NCBI RefSeq assembly: GCF_022059845.1
Contig: NZ_CP091851.1
Span: 1,488,001-1,552,000, forward strand
Source: Terrirubrum flagellatum
GTDB taxonomy: Bacteria; Pseudomonadota; Alphaproteobacteria; Rhizobiales; Beijerinckiaceae
Reading direction: 5' to 3'
Length of the DNA stretch: 64,000 bases
Each line of letters opens with the position of its first letter. Within the stretch, counting starts at the first letter, position 1. Positions 54,218-62,887 of the stretch are shown here, piece by piece. The position numbers and the translations under genes are program-made. Under the pieces are notes generated by a model. That model saw nothing but the letters and a program-made list of their open reading frames with translations. It was not told where the DNA came from and did not search any database.

Positions 54218-54405
54218 GAGCGTCATCCCGGGCGCGACGCAGCGCCATAGCCGACGCGAATGCGTCGGCGTCAAAAGACGGCCGCCGAAGGCGGCCTATG
54301 GCGGTGCGGCGCAGACCCGGGACCTCTGAGGGATTAGCCACTCACAAAGCGATCCCGGATCAGCGGCGCATCATTGCATGCTGCGCCGCGTCCGGGATGA
54401 CGCTC
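54218..54405. repeat. Palindromic intergenic repeat, GCGTCATCCCGG type
   Basis: Outer arms GAGCGTCATCCCGG (54218-54231) and CCGGGATGACGCTC (54392-54405) with further internal palindromes (GCCGACGCGAATGCGTCGGC and GGCCGCCGAAGGCGGCC). It separates the convergent SDR and carboxylase genes and ends next to the mccA-like stop codon. Confidence 0.85.
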
Positions 54406-54406
54406 C

Positions 54407-56395
54407 TCACTCCCCATGCACCACGACGAGCTTCGCGCCCTGCGCAACCTGCTGTCCCGCCTGCGCTGATATCTCCGACACGACGCCATCGCGCGGCGCG
54501 ACAAGCACATGCTCCATCTTCATCGCCTCGACGATGGCGACGCGCGCGCCCTTCTCGACCTTCTGATCCTTCTCGACGAAGAGCGCGACGAGCTTGCCAT
54601 GCATCGGCGACTTCACGATCGCGTCGCCGTCGGCTTCCTCGAGATCGATCGCGAACAGGTCCTCCATCGCGACATGGGTCTGTCGGCCCTGACGCACGAC
54701 ATAGAAGCCGTCATCGCCGCCCGTGACCTCCGCGTCATCCACTCCCCAGGCCGCGACGGCAGCGCCATTCATCGACACCGACAATTCGTTTGAATCCTCG
54801 CGCAGGCGCACGCGCGACGGCGCGCCATCGATCGTGATCCGCGCCACAGTTTCGCGCGGGCCCGCGAGCTGGAACGCGTCGTTGACGAGCCATGGCGAGA
54901 ACGCCTCGTTCGAACGTTTGTAGTGCGCATATTCGAGGCGATCCTGCTCGGCCTCGATGAGCGCGGACATGCCGGCGGCGACGCTCTCCTTCGTCGGGGC
55001 GCGCTTCACCGCGCCAAGCTTCTCCAGATTGCGATCGATGAATCCGGTGTCGAACTTTTCCGCGACGAATTCATCGGCCTCGCATAGCGCCTTCAAAAAC
55101 GCGACATTCGATTTCGGGCCGGCGACAACAGTTTCGCCGAGCGCCGCCGCAAGTTTCGCCAACGCTTCGCGGCGCGTCGGGGCATGCGCGATCACTTTCG
55201 CAATCATGGGGTCGTAATAGGGGGTGACCTCGTCGCCCTGTTCGACGCCGGAGTCGACGCGCACGCCGTCGCCCTTGGGCAGCTTCAGCGCCCATAATTT
55301 TCCCGTCGAAGGCAGGAAGCCGTTTTCGGGATCTTCGGCGTAGACGCGCGCCTCGACCGCATGGCCGTCGATTTTCAGATCGCCCTGCGCGAAGGGCAGT
55401 TTCTCGCCAGCGGCGACGCGGAACTGCAGTTCGACGAGATCAAGCCCGGTGATCGCCTCCGTCACGGGATGCTCGACCTGCAGGCGCGTATTCATCTCCA
55501 TGAAGAAGAAGCCATCGGGTTTCAGCCCGTTGCGCCCGTCGGCGATGAACTCGACCGTTCCCGCGCCGACATAACCCACCGCGCGCGCGGCTTCGACGGC
55601 GGCCTTGCCCATGGCCGCGCGCACTTCTGGCGGCATCGATGGCGCGGGCGCTTCCTCGATCACCTTCTGGTGACGGCGTTGCAGCGAACAGTCGCGCTCG
55701 AAGAGATGCACGACGTTGCCGTGGCTATCCGCGAACACCTGCAATTCGATGTGGCGTGGCGACAGCACATATTTCTCGACCAGCACGCGCGCGTCGCCGA
55801 ACGCGTTCTGCGCCTCGCGCTGCGCGCTTTCAAGCGCTGCGGCGAATTCGCCGGAATTCTCGACGCGCTTCATGCCCTTGCCGCCGCCGCCGGCGACCGC
55901 CTTGATCAATACGGGATAGCCGATGCGTTCGGCCTCGCCCGACAGAAACCCCGCGTCCTGCTTCTCCCCGTGATAACCGGGCACCACAGGCACATGGGCT
56001 TTCTCGACCAGCGCCTTCGCCGCGTCCTTCAAACCCATGGCGCGGATCGCAGAGGCCGGCGGCCCGACGAAGATGATGCCGTTCGCCGCGCAGGCTTCGG
56101 AGAAGTCGGCGTTCTCCGAGAGAAAGCCATAGCCGGGATGGATGCAGGCGGCGCCCGTCTTCTTCGCGGTCTCGATGATGCGGCTCGCGACGAGATAGCT
56201 TTCGCGCGCGGGGGCGGGGCCAATGAGATGCGCCTCGTCGGCCATCGCGACATGCGGCGCGTTGGCGTCGGCTTCGGAATAGACGGCGATCGTCCTGATC
56301 CCGAGGCGCAGCGCCGTGCGGATCACGCGGCAGGCGATCTCGCCGCGATTGGCGATGAGGACGGAGGGGAGCTTCGTCGCGAGGTCGGTACTCAT
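54407..56395 (-). CDS. Methylcrotonyl-CoA carboxylase, biotin-containing subunit
   Basis: 662 residues from the ATG at 56395. The biotin carboxylase domain comes first (VLIANRGEIACRVIRTALRL, KAVAGGGGKGMKRVE as the ATP glycine loop, FMEMNTRLQVEHPVTE). A linker domain and the biotin carrier end follow, with the biotinylated lysine in VEAMKMEHVLVAPRDG. The length and the QDRLEYAHYKRSN region fit MccA. It is the natural partner of the carboxyltransferase at 43052, although 10 kb and opposite strand separate them. ATP and bicarbonate are used to carboxylate 3-methylcrotonyl-CoA in leucine breakdown. Confidence 0.92.
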   Translation of the reverse strand: MSTDLATKLPSVLIANRGEIACRVIRTALRLGIRTIAVYSEADANAPHVAMADEAHLIGPAPARESYLVASRIIETAKKTGAACIHPGYGFLSENADFSEACAANGIIFVGPPASAIRAMGLKDAAKALVEKAHVPVVPGYHGEKQDAGFLSGEAERIGYPVLIKAVAGGGGKGMKRVENSGEFAAALESAQREAQNAFGDARVLVEKYVLSPRHIELQVFADSHGNVVHLFERDCSLQRRHQKVIEEAPAPSMPPEVRAAMGKAAVEAARAVGYVGAGTVEFIADGRNGLKPDGFFFMEMNTRLQVEHPVTEAITGLDLVELQFRVAAGEKLPFAQGDLKIDGHAVEARVYAEDPENGFLPSTGKLWALKLPKGDGVRVDSGVEQGDEVTPYYDPMIAKVIAHAPTRREALAKLAAALGETVVAGPKSNVAFLKALCEADEFVAEKFDTGFIDRNLEKLGAVKRAPTKESVAAGMSALIEAEQDRLEYAHYKRSNEAFSPWLVNDAFQLAGPRETVARITIDGAPSRVRLREDSNELSVSMNGAAVAAWGVDDAEVTGGDDGFYVVRQGRQTHVAMEDLFAIDLEEADGDAIVKSPMHGKLVALFVEKDQKVEKGARVAIVEAMKMEHVLVAPRDGVVSEISAQAGQQVAQGAKLVVVHGE

Positions 56396-56421
56396 GGATT
56401 GCCTGATCGTTGTGGCGGGCG

Positions 56422-56593
56422 CCGTCCCCGGAACGGTGCAGCGCAGCGGAACCGTGTCCGGGGCCCAGCGCAACATTTCGCGCCATCAGGCGCGTCACCT
56501 TGCAAGAGCAGAGCTCGCTGCGCTCGCAAGTTGCTTATCTGGGCCCCGGACGCCATTCCATTCGCTCCGCTCATTGCATGGCTCCGGGGACGG
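56422..56593. repeat. Inverted pair of CCCCGGAC-family repeat units
   Basis: Unit 1 (56422-56470) runs from CCGTCCCCGGAACGGTGCAG to GTCCGGGGCCCAGCG; unit 2 (56539-56593) runs from CTGGGCCCCGGACGCC to CTCCGGGGACGG in the reverse sense. Together they make a large cruciform-like structure upstream of the mccA-like gene. The 3' end of the CDF-like gene lies in unit 2. Confidence 0.85.
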
Positions 56594-57185
56594 ATTGCTG
56601 ATCGTTAGCCTCTGGGGAGGCCGTTCGCCAGATCGCCCACGCCGCCTGGAAGGCGAGGGCGATCCCAAGCAGGTCGAGAGCATATTCCGGCCAGCGGATC
56701 GGCGCGCCGCGGGCGGCGAAGCCCGCGACCGCATAGCCCGTGGTCGAGACGATGTCGTTGCGGCTCGACAGCCACGTCGCCTTGATCAGCGGATTTGAGG
56801 TGCGGCGGAAGCGAATGAGCGACGCCGCGACCAGCAGGGCGATGCCGATGGCGCTGCCGGCGGAGAAGCCGAGAAACCAGAGATCGATCGGGCGCGGATT
56901 TTCGATCTTGTCCCAGAGATCATAAACGCCGGACGCGCCGGCGACCGCCATCACGCCGGCGAGGCAAAGCGCCGCCAGCCTTTCGGCCGTCTCGCCGCGG
57001 CCGAACACCGCTGCTGCGAGGCCGTAGAAGACGACGTCATAGATCCAGTCGATCCCGTCTTTCAGAAGTTGCCTGTTGCCGACGACCAGCGCGACCGCGA
57101 CGGTTGCGGCGCCGAACAGGAGGATGCCAAGCGCGATCGCCCAGATGGTGATGGTGTAGGCGCGCGCCTCGGCCTTTTCGGTCAT
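56571..57185 (-). CDS. Short CDF-like cation transporter
   Basis: 204 residues with about six membrane helices (YTITIWAIALGILLFGAATV, DWIYDVVFYGLAAAVFG, LAALCLAGVMAVAGASGVYD, FLGFSAGSAIGIALLVAASL, a short helix after NDIVSTTG, and LDLLGIALAFQAAWAIW). The blocks LLKDGIDWIYD and KATWLSSRNDIVSTTGYAV occupy the places of the two metal-binding helices of cation diffusion facilitators, with D residues kept. The cytoplasmic domain is missing. The last residues (NDQQSVPGAMQ) are encoded by a palindromic repeat, so the original 3' end was replaced. Confidence 0.7.
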   Translation of the reverse strand: MTEKAEARAYTITIWAIALGILLFGAATVAVALVVGNRQLLKDGIDWIYDVVFYGLAAAVFGRGETAERLAALCLAGVMAVAGASGVYDLWDKIENPRPIDLWFLGFSAGSAIGIALLVAASLIRFRRTSNPLIKATWLSSRNDIVSTTGYAVAGFAARGAPIRWPEYALDLLGIALAFQAAWAIWRTASPEANDQQSVPGAMQ

Positions 57186-57319
57186 CCCGCGATTGGATCG
57201 TGCGGCGCGTAGATCGGCAAGGGCCGATCCTCTCTTGCGCGCGGAGCTCCATGCGCGCGCTCGCTTGCCCGCTGGCGCCGTTCTTGAAACGATGCGCGTC
57301 CCTTCTCTCGCACTCTCCC

Positions 57320-58714
57320 ATGACCGACATTCATCACCTCACAGCGGTTCAGCTCGCCTCGCTCTACGCCAGGAAGAAGCTTTCGCCCGTCGAAGCCACG
57401 AAGGCGGCGCTCGATCGCATCGACTCCTGGGAGCCGAAGCTCAATGCGATGTACGTCATTCATCGCGATGAGGCGCTCGCCGCAGCGAAGGCGGCGGAGA
57501 AGCGCTGGGGCAAGGGCAAGCCGCTGTCGCCGATCGACGGCGTTCCCATCACGCTCAAGGAGAATCTGGCGACGAAGGGCGTCGCCATGCCCGTGGGGAC
57601 TGCGGCGAATCCGCTCGTTCCGAAGGCCGACGATTCGCCTGTCGGCGCGCGCACGCGCGAATCCGGCGCTATTATTCTCGGTAAAACGACGATGCCGGAT
57701 TACGGCATGCTCTCGTCGGGCATGTCGTCGATCCACGGCGTCACGCGCAATCCCTGGAACACCGCCTGCAACACGTCGGGCTCCTCCTCGGGCGCCGGCG
57801 CCGCGGGCGCGGCGGGCTACGGGCCTTTGCATGTCGGCACCGACATCGGCGGCTCCGTGCGCCTGCCGGCGGCGCATAACGGGCTGTTCGGTTTGAAGCC
57901 GTCCGGCGGGCGCATTCCGACCTATCCGCCCTATATGGGCCGCATCGCCGGACCGATGACACGCACTGTAATGGATTCGGCGCTGCTGTTGAACGCGCTG
58001 GCGAAGCCCGATGCGCGCGACTTCATGAGCCTGCCCAAATCCGACATCGACTATGCCGGCAAGCTGAAGGGGCTGAAGCTGAAGGGCCTGCGCATCGGCT
58101 ATCTCCCCGACGCCGGCGTCGGCATTCCGCCGGAGCCCGCGATCGCGAAAGCTGCGAAGCAATGCGCCAAGGCGTTGAGCGACGAGGGCGCGATCATCAG
58201 CGAGATGAAGCCCTACATGACCGAGGCGATGCTCGACGGCATGGAGCGTTTCTTCGAGGCGCGCTCCTACAACGATATCGTCGCGCTCGATGATGCGACG
58301 CGCGCAAAAATCCTGCCCTACATCGTGGAGTGGGCGACGTGGCGCGCCGGCGGCTTCAGCGGCGCCGACGTGATGGCCGCCTATGGGCAGGTGATGGCGA
58401 TGCGCGAAGCGGCCGTTCAAGCAGTCGGCGCGTTCGATTTCGTGATCTCGCCGACGACGCCCGTCGTGTCCTATCCCGCGGAAGCCTTCTCGCCTACGAA
58501 TGATCCGCACGCGGCGCTCGCGCATATCGGCTTCACGGTCGCTTACAACATGTCGGAGCAGCCGGCGTCTTCGATCAACTGGAGCTTCACGAAGGAGGGC
58601 ATGCCGCTCGGCGTACAGGTCGTGGGCCAGCGCTTCGACGATCTCGGCGTGATGCGGCTGTCCCATGCGATCGAGAAATTGCGGCCGGAGCAGAAGGCAT
58701 GGCCTGAGCCCTGA
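57320..58714 (+). CDS. Amidase (amidase-signature family)
   Basis: 464 residues from the ATG at 57320, where the usual start TDIHHLTAVQLASLYARKKL begins. The Ser-cisSer-Lys triad is present: K80 in ITLKENLATKG, the cis-serine S155/S156 in NTSGSSSGAGAAG, and nucleophile S179 in GTDIGGSVRLPA. FDFVISPTTPVVSYP is a late conserved block. It hydrolyses an amide of unknown structure; GatA is unlikely because gatB and gatC are absent here and the length and motif details differ. It is divergent from the CDF-like gene. Confidence 0.9.
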   Translation: MTDIHHLTAVQLASLYARKKLSPVEATKAALDRIDSWEPKLNAMYVIHRDEALAAAKAAEKRWGKGKPLSPIDGVPITLKENLATKGVAMPVGTAANPLVPKADDSPVGARTRESGAIILGKTTMPDYGMLSSGMSSIHGVTRNPWNTACNTSGSSSGAGAAGAAGYGPLHVGTDIGGSVRLPAAHNGLFGLKPSGGRIPTYPPYMGRIAGPMTRTVMDSALLLNALAKPDARDFMSLPKSDIDYAGKLKGLKLKGLRIGYLPDAGVGIPPEPAIAKAAKQCAKALSDEGAIISEMKPYMTEAMLDGMERFFEARSYNDIVALDDATRAKILPYIVEWATWRAGGFSGADVMAAYGQVMAMREAAVQAVGAFDFVISPTTPVVSYPAEAFSPTNDPHAALAHIGFTVAYNMSEQPASSINWSFTKEGMPLGVQVVGQRFDDLGVMRLSHAIEKLRPEQKAWPEP

Positions 58715-58798
58715 GCCCGATGTGCTCCGCCGCACGGAGCGCGCCGCGCTGAGAGGTCAGTGAGACCATGAGGCGACGCGCGCTGAAATGCGCGCTTC

Positions 58799-59140
58799 AT
58801 GGCGGCTGACATGATCCTTCTATCGCGCGCGGCGCTCGTCGCGCTTCTTCTGACGGCTGCTTGCGCGACCGGCGCGCAGGCCACGACATTTTGCGAGATC
58901 AAGCCGACCCGCGACGGGTTCGTGGCGTTGCGGGCGGATCCGAGCCTCGACGCGCGGATCGTCGGCCGCATGCGCGTCGGCGACGAGATCATGGTGCATA
59001 GCGAAAGCCGCGGTCGCTGGATCAAGGCGACGTGGTGGAAAGGCGGCCGCTTCAAAGTCCAGCGCGAAGCAGGTTATGATCCGGCCAATGGCGTCGGCTG
59101 GGTCCATCAGAGTATGCTGGCCGAAGATTCCTGCGGCTGA
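58799..59140 (+). CDS. Secreted SH3-like protein
   Basis: 113 residues; the second ATG at 58811 would also give a complete signal peptide (ILLSRAALVALLLTAACATG). After the cut near QA-TT come an SH3-like module ([39 protein letters not shown]) and GVGWVHQSMLAEDSCG. Two cysteines may pair. Bacterial SH3 domains bind peptidoglycan or proteins in the periplasm. It lies five bases before the next gene and is likely co-transcribed. Confidence 0.8.
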   Translation: MAADMILLSRAALVALLLTAACATGAQATTFCEIKPTRDGFVALRADPSLDARIVGRMRVGDEIMVHSESRGRWIKATWWKGGRFKVQREAGYDPANGVGWVHQSMLAEDSCG

Positions 59141-59145
59141 GCGCG

Positions 59146-59508
59146 ATGTCGCGCTTCAACAGGATGAAGGCCTGCGCCTTCGCGCTATTCATTTCGCTCG
59201 TCATCGGCTTCGCCTTCTTCACGCCGCTCACATTGCAGGGCGGCGTCATCGACCGGATCACGCCGCTCGCGCGCCTGATCTGTCCCGAGACCGGCAAGTT
59301 CGCGCCGCGTTACTGGCAGTCGCGCCGCGCCTCGGGTCCACATACGTGGGAGGCCTGCCTCGACTCGCAGGGCAAGCGCATCGAGGATCGCACCATGCAT
59401 CTCATGCTTGTGAACGGCCTCGGCTTCTTCTGGACGGCGCTGCTGTTCATTCCGCTGTTCTGGGTGGGGCGGCAGCTTTTCCGGCCCCGGCGATACGTTC
59501 CGGGTTGA
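59146..59508 (+). CDS. Small membrane protein with two spans
   Basis: 120 residues. Helix 1 is KACAFALFISLVIGFAFFTP, helix 2 LMLVNGLGFFWTALLFIPLFW. Between them is a loop of about 60 residues with two cysteines (RLICPETGKFA and WEACLDSQGKR), likely periplasmic and disulfide-linked. No family recognised. It follows the SH3-like gene by five bases. Confidence 0.7.
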   Translation: MSRFNRMKACAFALFISLVIGFAFFTPLTLQGGVIDRITPLARLICPETGKFAPRYWQSRRASGPHTWEACLDSQGKRIEDRTMHLMLVNGLGFFWTALLFIPLFWVGRQLFRPRRYVPG

Positions 59509-59601
59509 GCTCTGCGTAATCGCTGCGGGGCTTGCGCCGCTGTGGATGATGGCGGCCGATCGGCTCGCATGGCCGCGCTCGTCCGTGCTAATCCCTCGGC
59601 C

Positions 59602-60042
59602 ATGCCGCTGCACCTCATCAAGCTTTGCGTCGGGGCGGAATCCATCGCCGATCTCGAAGAGTGGATTGCCGAACGGATGGCCGAGAAAAAGCGCCTGAGG
59701 CAGCCGCAGGAGCAGCTCCATACGACGCGCATGGTGCCGAAGCGGCTCGATCTCGCGGCGCCCGGCGGATCGCTCTATTGGGTCATCAAGGGACAGGTCT
59801 CGGCGCGCCAGAAGCTTATCGCCGTCCGCCCCTTCACCGATGATCAGGGGATCGGGCGCTGCCATCTCGTGATGGAGCCTGTGGTGACGGCGGTCGAGCC
59901 GCGCCCGATGCGGCCCTTCCAGGGCTGGCGCTATCTCGAGGACAAGGACGCGCCGCGCGACATCAATGCGCGCACCGCCGGCCAACTCGCCGAGATGCCG
60001 GAGGCGCTCCGGCGCGAGCTTGTGGGACTCGGCCTGCTGTAA
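59602..60042 (+). CDS. DUF1489 protein
   Basis: 146 residues from the ATG at 59602, which gives the usual DUF1489 start MPLHLIKLCVGAESIADLEE. Further blocks are TRMVPKRLDLAAPGGSLYWV, IKGQVSARQKLIAVRPF and RPMRPFQGWRYLEDKDAPRD. The family is conserved in alphaproteobacteria, cytoplasmic, and of unknown function; the fold is thought to be YjbR/MmcQ-unrelated. The longer ORF from 59542 has no ribosome site. Confidence 0.9.
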   Translation: MPLHLIKLCVGAESIADLEEWIAERMAEKKRLRQPQEQLHTTRMVPKRLDLAAPGGSLYWVIKGQVSARQKLIAVRPFTDDQGIGRCHLVMEPVVTAVEPRPMRPFQGWRYLEDKDAPRDINARTAGQLAEMPEALRRELVGLGLL

Positions 60043-60134
60043 CCCGCGGCACGCGTCCGGACAGACGTGTGCGATTTCTCACCCACAGCTCTCCCGCGCC
60101 GCGGCATCTTCTCTCCATCGAATTGGAGGTCGCC

Positions 60135-60476
60135 ATGTGGATCGGCGGAGCGGAAGGCATCGGATATCGCTACGAGGTCGTGGCGCTCACCGACGGCTAT
60201 GTCGTGCAGATGCGCGATATGGACACCGGCGCGATCGAGCCGAACGAGGCGCGTATCTTCAAGACGGCGCGCGTCGCCTTCGCGCATGCCCAGGCCATGG
60301 CGGCCATCGACCGTTTCGCGGCCACCGTTCTCGACATGCAGGATGCAAGTTCGGAGCAGTTTGAAGCCGAGAGGTGCGAAGCCACACTTCGCGCGCTTCA
60401 GGAACGCCTCAACGATCAGGGCTGCGGATACCCGGCCCCGCCGCAACAGACGAGGCCGCCCTGCGTCTACCACTGA
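60135..60476 (+). CDS. Unknown protein A of a tandem related pair
   Basis: 113 residues from the ATG at 60135, with a strong GGAGG eight bases upstream. Cytoplasmic, small alpha/beta protein: YRYEVVALTDGYVVQMRDMD, then ARIFKTARVAFAHAQAMAAI, and a helical end with two cysteines (ERCEATLRALQ and NDQGCGYP). The strand-strand-helix part resembles the next gene product, with alignable P-x-EA-x-I and VA-x-A-x-A-x-A-x-AA positions. No family recognised. Confidence 0.72.
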   Translation: MWIGGAEGIGYRYEVVALTDGYVVQMRDMDTGAIEPNEARIFKTARVAFAHAQAMAAIDRFAATVLDMQDASSEQFEAERCEATLRALQERLNDQGCGYPAPPQQTRPPCVYH

Positions 60477-60483
60477 GGATCGC

Positions 60484-60837
60484 ATGAGCGCGGCGACGGC
60501 GGAGATTCTTCACGAGGCGGCTTCGGTGCGGGCCAACTATCTTGTCGCACCTGATGGCGAAGGCTGGCGCGTGCATCGGCTGTCGAGCGATGGTCTCGGC
60601 CCTGATGAAGCAGTCATCCATCGCCGGCGCGACGTGGCGCTGGCTTACGCCGACGCGACCGCAGCGCTTGAATGCTATCTCGCCTCGCGCGAACGGCGTG
60701 AGGATTCCGCCGAGCTTTTCGAGATCTGGCGGCGTCTTGACGACGCCTATGAGACGCTGGCCCTGGAGCGCGGCGATTGCGCCGCCGAGGCCGATTCCTG
60801 GGACATTGCGGCGCGGCCTCTTCCGACGCGCCACTGA
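60484..60837 (+). CDS. Unknown protein B of a tandem related pair
   Basis: 117 residues from the ATG at 60484; GAGG lies seven bases upstream and overlaps the stop of the preceding gene. RANYLVAPDGEGWRVHRLSS, GLGPDEAVIHRRRDVALAYA and DATAALECYLASRERRED give the same strand-strand-helix layout as protein A; an acidic helical end follows (SAELFEIWRRLDDAYETLAL). Co-transcribed with protein A. Function unknown. Confidence 0.72.
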   Translation: MSAATAEILHEAASVRANYLVAPDGEGWRVHRLSSDGLGPDEAVIHRRRDVALAYADATAALECYLASRERREDSAELFEIWRRLDDAYETLALERGDCAAEADSWDIAARPLPTRH

Positions 60838-60840
60838 TTT

Positions 60841-61047
60841 TCAGCCCTTCACTGGCCCCAAACGGATCGCGACCGCCGAACGCCCATTCGGGGAATAGAC
60901 GCTGATCCTGATCCGCGCCCGCGGCGCCTTGAGCGCGCGGGTGCGGCCGCGCATGCCAAGCAGAGAGTTCAGGAGATCCTGGGCGTTCATCTTGAGCCGC
61001 GATTGCAGGCCTTCGGCAGGCGCGTCGAGGAGATCGGTGATCGACAT
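60841..61047 (-). CDS. Small basic protein behind the carboxypeptidase gene
   Basis: 68 residues. The ATG at 61047 has a very strong GGGAGG eight bases upstream, inside the 11-base gap behind the carboxypeptidase stop. SITDLLDAPAEGLQSRLKMN, AQDLLNSLLGMRGRTRALKA, RARIRISVYSPNGRSAVAIR. No family recognised. The ribosome site and spacing mark it as a real gene of the same operon, though its sequence is not informative. It is convergent with protein B, three bases apart. Confidence 0.65.
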   Translation of the reverse strand: MSITDLLDAPAEGLQSRLKMNAQDLLNSLLGMRGRTRALKAPRARIRISVYSPNGRSAVAIRLGPVKG

Positions 61048-61058
61048 CGCGCCCTCCC

Positions 61059-62720
61059 TCAGCCGCGCGCCGCGAAGCAGGCGAAGCCGTCGCGCTTCAG
61101 CGCCTTGCAGGCGGCCTGGGCTTCGTCTGCGTCGAAGCCGGCGAAGCGGGCGCGCCAGAGGGTTGCGCCATCCTTCGAAATCTTCTCGGTGAAAGGCGAA
61201 GCCTTGGCGAGCGCGCCGCGCGCCTTGGTCTTGGCCTGCGCCAGCATGGCGTTCGCTTTCGCCTGATCATCCGTGGCGCCGAGCTGGATCACCCAGCCGG
61301 ACGGCGAGGTCTGCTTCGGGATCGCGGTTGCGGCGGCGACCGGAATGGGCGCGGGAAGCGCGGCCGGGCGTGCGGCCGCCGCGGCAACGGGGCGAGGCGC
61401 GGGCTGCGCGGCCTGGCGGATATCGCTCGGCGGGCGCGGCGCATCAGACGCGGTCTGGCGAACGGGCGCATAGGCCGCGACGATCTTCGGCTCGACGGGC
61501 TCAGGGGTTTCGCGGCCAATCTTCGCCTGCGGGATCGGCGCGACCGGCGTCAGCGCGCGGGTCGCGGCCGAGGTGATCGACGGCGTGACCGTCGGCGGCG
61601 TCGCGGCGCTGGCTACGACGGGGCGCACATTGGCGAGATCGAGCGGGCGAGCGACAGGGCGCGGCGGCGAGATCGAGGCCGTCGTCGCCGGGGCCGGGCG
61701 GAGATCGCTTGTGTCGTTGTCGGCGACGACGGCGCGAGCCGGCGGGCGCGGCGGCTCAGCCGAGGCGACGCGCACCGGCTCCGCCGGACGCTCTGCGGCG
61801 GCGATCGCGGTTTCGCCAATCGGCGGCGCAATGCGGGCGCCGGCATAGGCGCGCTCCATGCCCGACGAGATCATGGCGGCCATCTGCGCGTCGCGCGAAC
61901 GGCCGGAACGGCCGCCAAGCACGACGCCGACCACATGGCGTCCATCGAGCCTGGCGGAGGTCAGAAGGTTGAAACCGGAGGCGCGGGTATAGCCGGTCTT
62001 GATGCCGTCGACGCCTTCGATGCGTCCGAGAAGGCGGTTATGGCCGGCGACGATGCTTCCATTGAATTCAAAAGAACGCGTCGCAAAGTAATGATAATAC
62101 TTTGGAAAGCGATCTTGGATGGCGCGACCGAGTGTGACCAGATCGCGCGCCGTGGTGATGTTCGGCGGGTCGTTCGGCAGGCCGTGGGGATTGTAGAAGC
62201 TGGTGCGCGACATGCCGATGGCGCGCGCCTTGCCGGTCATCGCCTCGGCGAAGGCGTCCTCGGACCCCGAGATGTTCTCGGCGACGACCATGGCCGCGTC
62301 GTTGGCGGATTTGGTCACCATGCCCTTGATGGCGTCCTCGACGGTGATCGTGTCGCCGGGCTGGAGTCCAAGCTTCGTCGGCGGCTGGGCGGCGGCGTTG
62401 GCGGAGACGCGGAGTTCGGAATTGAGCGAGTAGCGGCCCCGCTCAAGCTGCTCGAATAGCATATAGAGCGTCATCACCTTGGTGATGGAGGCGGGAATGC
62501 GCGGCGCGTCGGGATTGCTCGCCTGGAGAATGCGGCCGGTCTTGCCGTCGACGACCATCGATGCGGTCGGAGGGGCGTAGTTGTAGACCGCGTGGCGACG
62601 GTAATGATGCCGGCGACGGCCCGCTTCCGCGGTGTCGGTGGTCGCCACGAGGAGCCCGGCGCCGATGGCGACCGCTCCTGCAATCAGGCCTACTGGCCGA
62701 CCAACGCCACCTAGACGCAT
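61059..62720 (-). CDS. D-alanyl-D-alanine carboxypeptidase with C-terminal SPOR domain
   Basis: 553 residues. A membrane or signal segment (VGLIAGAVAIGAGLLVATTD) leads to the S11 penicillin-binding fold: S78xxK81 (PASITKVM), S138-A-N (KSANDAAM) and K241-T-G (GIKTGYTRASG). A long proline/alanine linker (residues 315-480) follows, then an SPOR domain (GWVIQLGATDDQAKANAMLA to KRDGFACFAARG) that binds denuded septal glycan. It trims stem pentapeptides at the septum. The usual C-terminal beta-sheet anchor domain of PBP5 is absent. Confidence 0.94.
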   Translation of the reverse strand: MRLGGVGRPVGLIAGAVAIGAGLLVATTDTAEAGRRRHHYRRHAVYNYAPPTASMVVDGKTGRILQASNPDAPRIPASITKVMTLYMLFEQLERGRYSLNSELRVSANAAAQPPTKLGLQPGDTITVEDAIKGMVTKSANDAAMVVAENISGSEDAFAEAMTGKARAIGMSRTSFYNPHGLPNDPPNITTARDLVTLGRAIQDRFPKYYHYFATRSFEFNGSIVAGHNRLLGRIEGVDGIKTGYTRASGFNLLTSARLDGRHVVGVVLGGRSGRSRDAQMAAMISSGMERAYAGARIAPPIGETAIAAAERPAEPVRVASAEPPRPPARAVVADNDTSDLRPAPATTASISPPRPVARPLDLANVRPVVASAATPPTVTPSITSAATRALTPVAPIPQAKIGRETPEPVEPKIVAAYAPVRQTASDAPRPPSDIRQAAQPAPRPVAAAAARPAALPAPIPVAAATAIPKQTSPSGWVIQLGATDDQAKANAMLAQAKTKARGALAKASPFTEKISKDGATLWRARFAGFDADEAQAACKALKRDGFACFAARG

Positions 62721-62887
62721 ACTCTTCGTCCCCGCTCAGAACGCCACTACGCCCGCTGCGAAGGCCTGTGGCTTCCGCAGCACGATCCAAACGATAAAAT
62801 TGATGCGGTTACGGACCCGTTAAGCCCGCGCGTCCGTATCATTGCCTAGCCGATTAGCCGGCGTGATGTTGCGTTGCACAAAGATGC

